This document shows, piece by piece, positions 6,741-8,039 of a stretch of DNA of 8,039 bases. Source of the stretch: Candidatus Brocadiia bacterium (GTDB taxonomy: Bacteria; Planctomycetota; PUPC01; DSUN01); the NCBI GenBank assembly GCA_016782825.1, contig JADHXT010000148.1, forward strand, positions 1 to 8,039, given 5' to 3'. Below the pieces are notes generated by a model. The model searched no databases, was not told the DNA's origin, and saw nothing but the letters and a program-made list of their open reading frames with translations. How positions within the stretch are numbered: the first letter of the stretch is position 1; every line of letters starts with the position of its first letter. Both the position numbers and the translations under genes were made by a program.

Positions 6741-7544
6741 CTACCGCCGTCGGCGGCGTCGGGCGACCAGGAGCCCGCCGAGGCCCAGAAGGGTCAGCGA
6801 CGCCGGCTCGGGGATGACCTCCGCCTCGGCCACGACTAGGTTGTCAAAGTAAGCTCGGGAGCTACCACCGACCACAATGGCGGCGAAGGAGGTGGCGCCA
6901 TCGGTGAATGCGTTGCTGGCTAGACCGCTGACCGGACTGCCATCGAACATCACGTTGAGGATCTCGCCTGTCGTCGTGTCTATGTCGTAGCTGATGCTGT
7001 AGAACACACCCTCGAGAATGGTGCCGACGCTTGCCGTACCGCCGACCAGGGCCCCGTCGGCCATCACTTGCAGGGTGTCGTTCGCCTCGTCGATGAACAC
7101 GCCGGTGAAGTGCTCGAACTGGTTCTGGTTATTGGCCCGAGTAGGGATGACCGAGAAGAAGCCTACTCCTGCCGTGTGGTCCCTGCTGTCCGGCAACTCG
7201 ATGTCCGTGGAAAGGTGAATCCGCCTCGGCTTGGCGTAGCCGCCGCTGCTGGCGATCGATACACCCACGACCGTCTTTTCCTCGACCATGTTGACCATAT
7301 CGTGGGGAAAGCTTCCATCCCACGTCGCCGGCACGAAAGGGTTTCCCCAGTTCCAACCGGCGCCGATAATCCAGCTGCCGCCCGGCTCGTTGGCAACGAG
7401 ACCGATGGTCGTTCCCTCGATGTTCTGGCGGGAGCCGGTGGAGACGAAATCGGTCTCGATGATGCTCGCCTGCGATGTGGCGGCGACAGCCGTCAGCAGA
7501 GCGGCACCTAGCGCCAGGGACCATGTCTGCACTTTGCGTCCCAT
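6741..7544 (-). CDS. PEP-CTERM sorting-signal exported protein
   Basis: The 267-residue product starts at ATG 7542-7544 with AAAGGGA just upstream. The frame stays open back into hisF, but that part is an Arg/Pro-rich shadow. The N-terminus is a signal peptide (GRKVQTWSLALGAALLTAVA, cleavage near SQA-S at about 27). The C-terminus is a complete PEP-CTERM tail: Pro245-Glu246-Pro247, a short hydrophobic segment (SLTLLGLGGLLVA) and six arginines. The known role of this tail is recognition by an exosortase, which cuts near PEP and places the protein at the cell surface or in the matrix. The body is beta-rich and aromatic (SWIIGAGWNWGNPF; later GVFYSISYDIDTTTGEILNV and SSRAYFDNLVV), resembling a concanavalin-like/LamG-type binding domain; that is a guess from pattern only. 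No catalytic motif is seen. It is followed after 26 bases by the glycosidase gene, so it probably works with it at the cell surface. Confidence 0.9.
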   Translation of the reverse strand: MGRKVQTWSLALGAALLTAVAATSQASIIETDFVSTGSRQNIEGTTIGLVANEPGGSWIIGAGWNWGNPFVPATWDGSFPHDMVNMVEEKTVVGVSIASSGGYAKPRRIHLSTDIELPDSRDHTAGVGFFSVIPTRANNQNQFEHFTGVFIDEANDTLQVMADGALVGGTASVGTILEGVFYSISYDIDTTTGEILNVMFDGSPVSGLASNAFTDGATSFAAIVVGGSSRAYFDNLVVAEAEVIPEPASLTLLGLGGLLVARRRRRR

Positions 7545-7550
7545 ACTGAT

Positions 7551-7557
7551 TCCCTTT
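7551..7557 (-). promoter_or_regulatory. Ribosome binding site of the PEP-CTERM gene
   Basis: The minus strand reads AAAGGGA here, 6 bases before the ATG at 7542-7544. It supports this internal ATG over the long in-frame extension into hisF. Confidence 0.6.
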
Positions 7558-7560
7558 CTT

Positions 7561-7587
7561 CTGGCAGAGACCTGAAAAATGTGCCAG
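7561..7587 (-). promoter_or_regulatory. Small inverted repeat upstream of the PEP-CTERM gene
   Basis: CTGGCA (7561-7566) and TGCCAG (7582-7587) form a perfect 6-base inverted repeat with 15 bases between, including a run of five A on the plus strand. It lies just upstream of the ribosome binding site, in the 86-base gap after hisF. It could be an operator or a weak leader hairpin. With only six pairs, chance is a real alternative. Confidence 0.25.
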
Positions 7588-7630
7588 GCGCCGCGATCGT
7601 CTGCGGATGCTTGGCGGTTGGGCGCGGGGG

Positions 7631-8039
7631 TCAGGCGACGTCGAGGCCGCGGCCGCGCAGGTAGTCCTTGAGTTCGGGGATGCCGATCGTGTTGAAGTGG
7701 AACACCGAGGCGGCGAGCAGGATCGTGGCGCCGGCCTCGACGGCTTCGTAGAAGTGCTCGAGTGTGCCCGCGCCGCCGGAGGCGACGACCGTGGCGGACA
7801 CGGCGTCGCGGATCGCGCGGATAACGGGCAGGTCGTAGCCCGTCTTCGCACCGTCGCCGGCCTTGCTGGTGGGGAGGATGACCGACACGCCGTAGCCATC
7901 GGCCTTCTTGGCCCACTCGATGGCATCGGCGCCGGTGGCCGTGCGCCCGCCGTCGATGTACACCTCGTAGCCGGAGGGCATCTGGGCGTTCTGGTCGACG
8001 TCGATGGCCACGGTGACCCGCTCCGGGCCGAACTCCTTG
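7631..8039 (-). CDS. hisF: Imidazole glycerol phosphate synthase cyclase subunit HisF (C-terminal 135 residues, 5' end outside window)
   Basis: HisF is the cytoplasmic cyclase of histidine biosynthesis. It joins ammonia, channelled from the glutaminase HisH, to PRFAR and releases imidazole glycerol phosphate and AICAR. The visible part is about half of a usual 250-260-residue protein and reads off the right edge. Recognisable segments (numbered from the first full codon) are VTVAID (8-13, with the catalytic Asp equivalent to D130 of Thermotoga HisF), GGRTATGADAIEWAKK (30-45), ILPTSKAGDGAKTGYDLP (54-71), VVASGGAGTLEHFYEAV (84-100) and LLAASVFHFNTIGIPELKDY (107-126). The second phosphate-binding loop SGGAG is intact. 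The loop normally reading TS-x-D-x-DGT is changed here to TSKAGDGA, so the first Asp (D174 equivalent) is Ala while D176 is kept. The next gene on the strand starts 86 bases after the stop and is unrelated to histidine synthesis, so hisF may end its own operon here. Confidence 0.93.
   Translation of the reverse strand, partial: KEFGPERVTVAIDVDQNAQMPSGYEVYIDGGRTATGADAIEWAKKADGYGVSVILPTSKAGDGAKTGYDLPVIRAIRDAVSATVVASGGAGTLEHFYEAVEAGATILLAASVFHFNTIGIPELKDYLRGRGLDVA

Noticed and set aside
7570..7587. Sigma-54-like promoter before the PEP-CTERM gene (TGGCAC on the minus strand)
   Set aside because: The -24 half matches, but the GC expected 10 bases after the GG is AG here, so the -12 element is missing.
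7545..7916. Long N-terminal extension of the PEP-CTERM frame into hisF
   Set aside because: The extension is an Arg/Pro/His-rich shadow of hisF. The internal ATG at 7542-7544 has a ribosome binding site and is followed directly by a signal peptide.
1..8039. CRISPR array, tRNA or rRNA genes, insertion sequences, attachment sites
   Set aside because: No regularly spaced direct repeats, no tRNA-like cloverleaf, no rRNA sequence, and no transposase motif or terminal inverted repeats were seen on either strand.

Overview
The window is GC-rich (about two thirds by eye, codons mostly ending in G or C). It looks like a Planctomycetes-type genome or a related PVC-group bacterium. The evidence is a PEP-CTERM surface protein ending in a run of arginines, a secreted PQQ-like propeller protein of a form common in planctomycetes, a very large secreted glycoside-hydrolase-like protein, and non-ATG starts (GTG, TTG) with clear Shine-Dalgarno sequences. 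The phylum is an inference; there is no rRNA or other marker.

Layout, left to right. Positions 1-251 (+) hold the 3' end of an unidentified beta-rich protein. It is followed by a very strong 15-bp-stem hairpin (289-322). Positions 323-500 hold a possible minus-strand coding remnant (ending at 352) and a candidate promoter for the next gene. Positions 501-1778 (+) encode a secreted PQQ-like beta-propeller protein.

The rest is on the minus strand, convergent with that gene. Reading in the direction of transcription: the 3' part of hisF (histidine biosynthesis, entering from the right edge), a PEP-CTERM-anchored exported protein (7544-6741), an 1130-residue multidomain clan GH-A-like glycosidase (6714-3322), and a secreted gluzincin-type metallopeptidase with a GATase-like N-terminal domain (3264-1822). 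The last three are spaced by 26 and 57 bases, each with its own ribosome binding site, and probably form one operon.

All three operon proteins, and the PQQ-like protein, carry export signals. A reasonable reading is an exported set for handling a glycan or glycoprotein: a surface-anchored protein with a lectin-like look, a glycosidase with duplicated carbohydrate-binding-like modules, and a protease. The substrate cannot be read from the sequence. The most notable points are the glycosidase architecture with its N-terminal duplication, the domain pairing in the metallopeptidase, the altered active-site loop in HisF, and the hairpin between two apparently convergent coding ends, one of which seems to be a relic.
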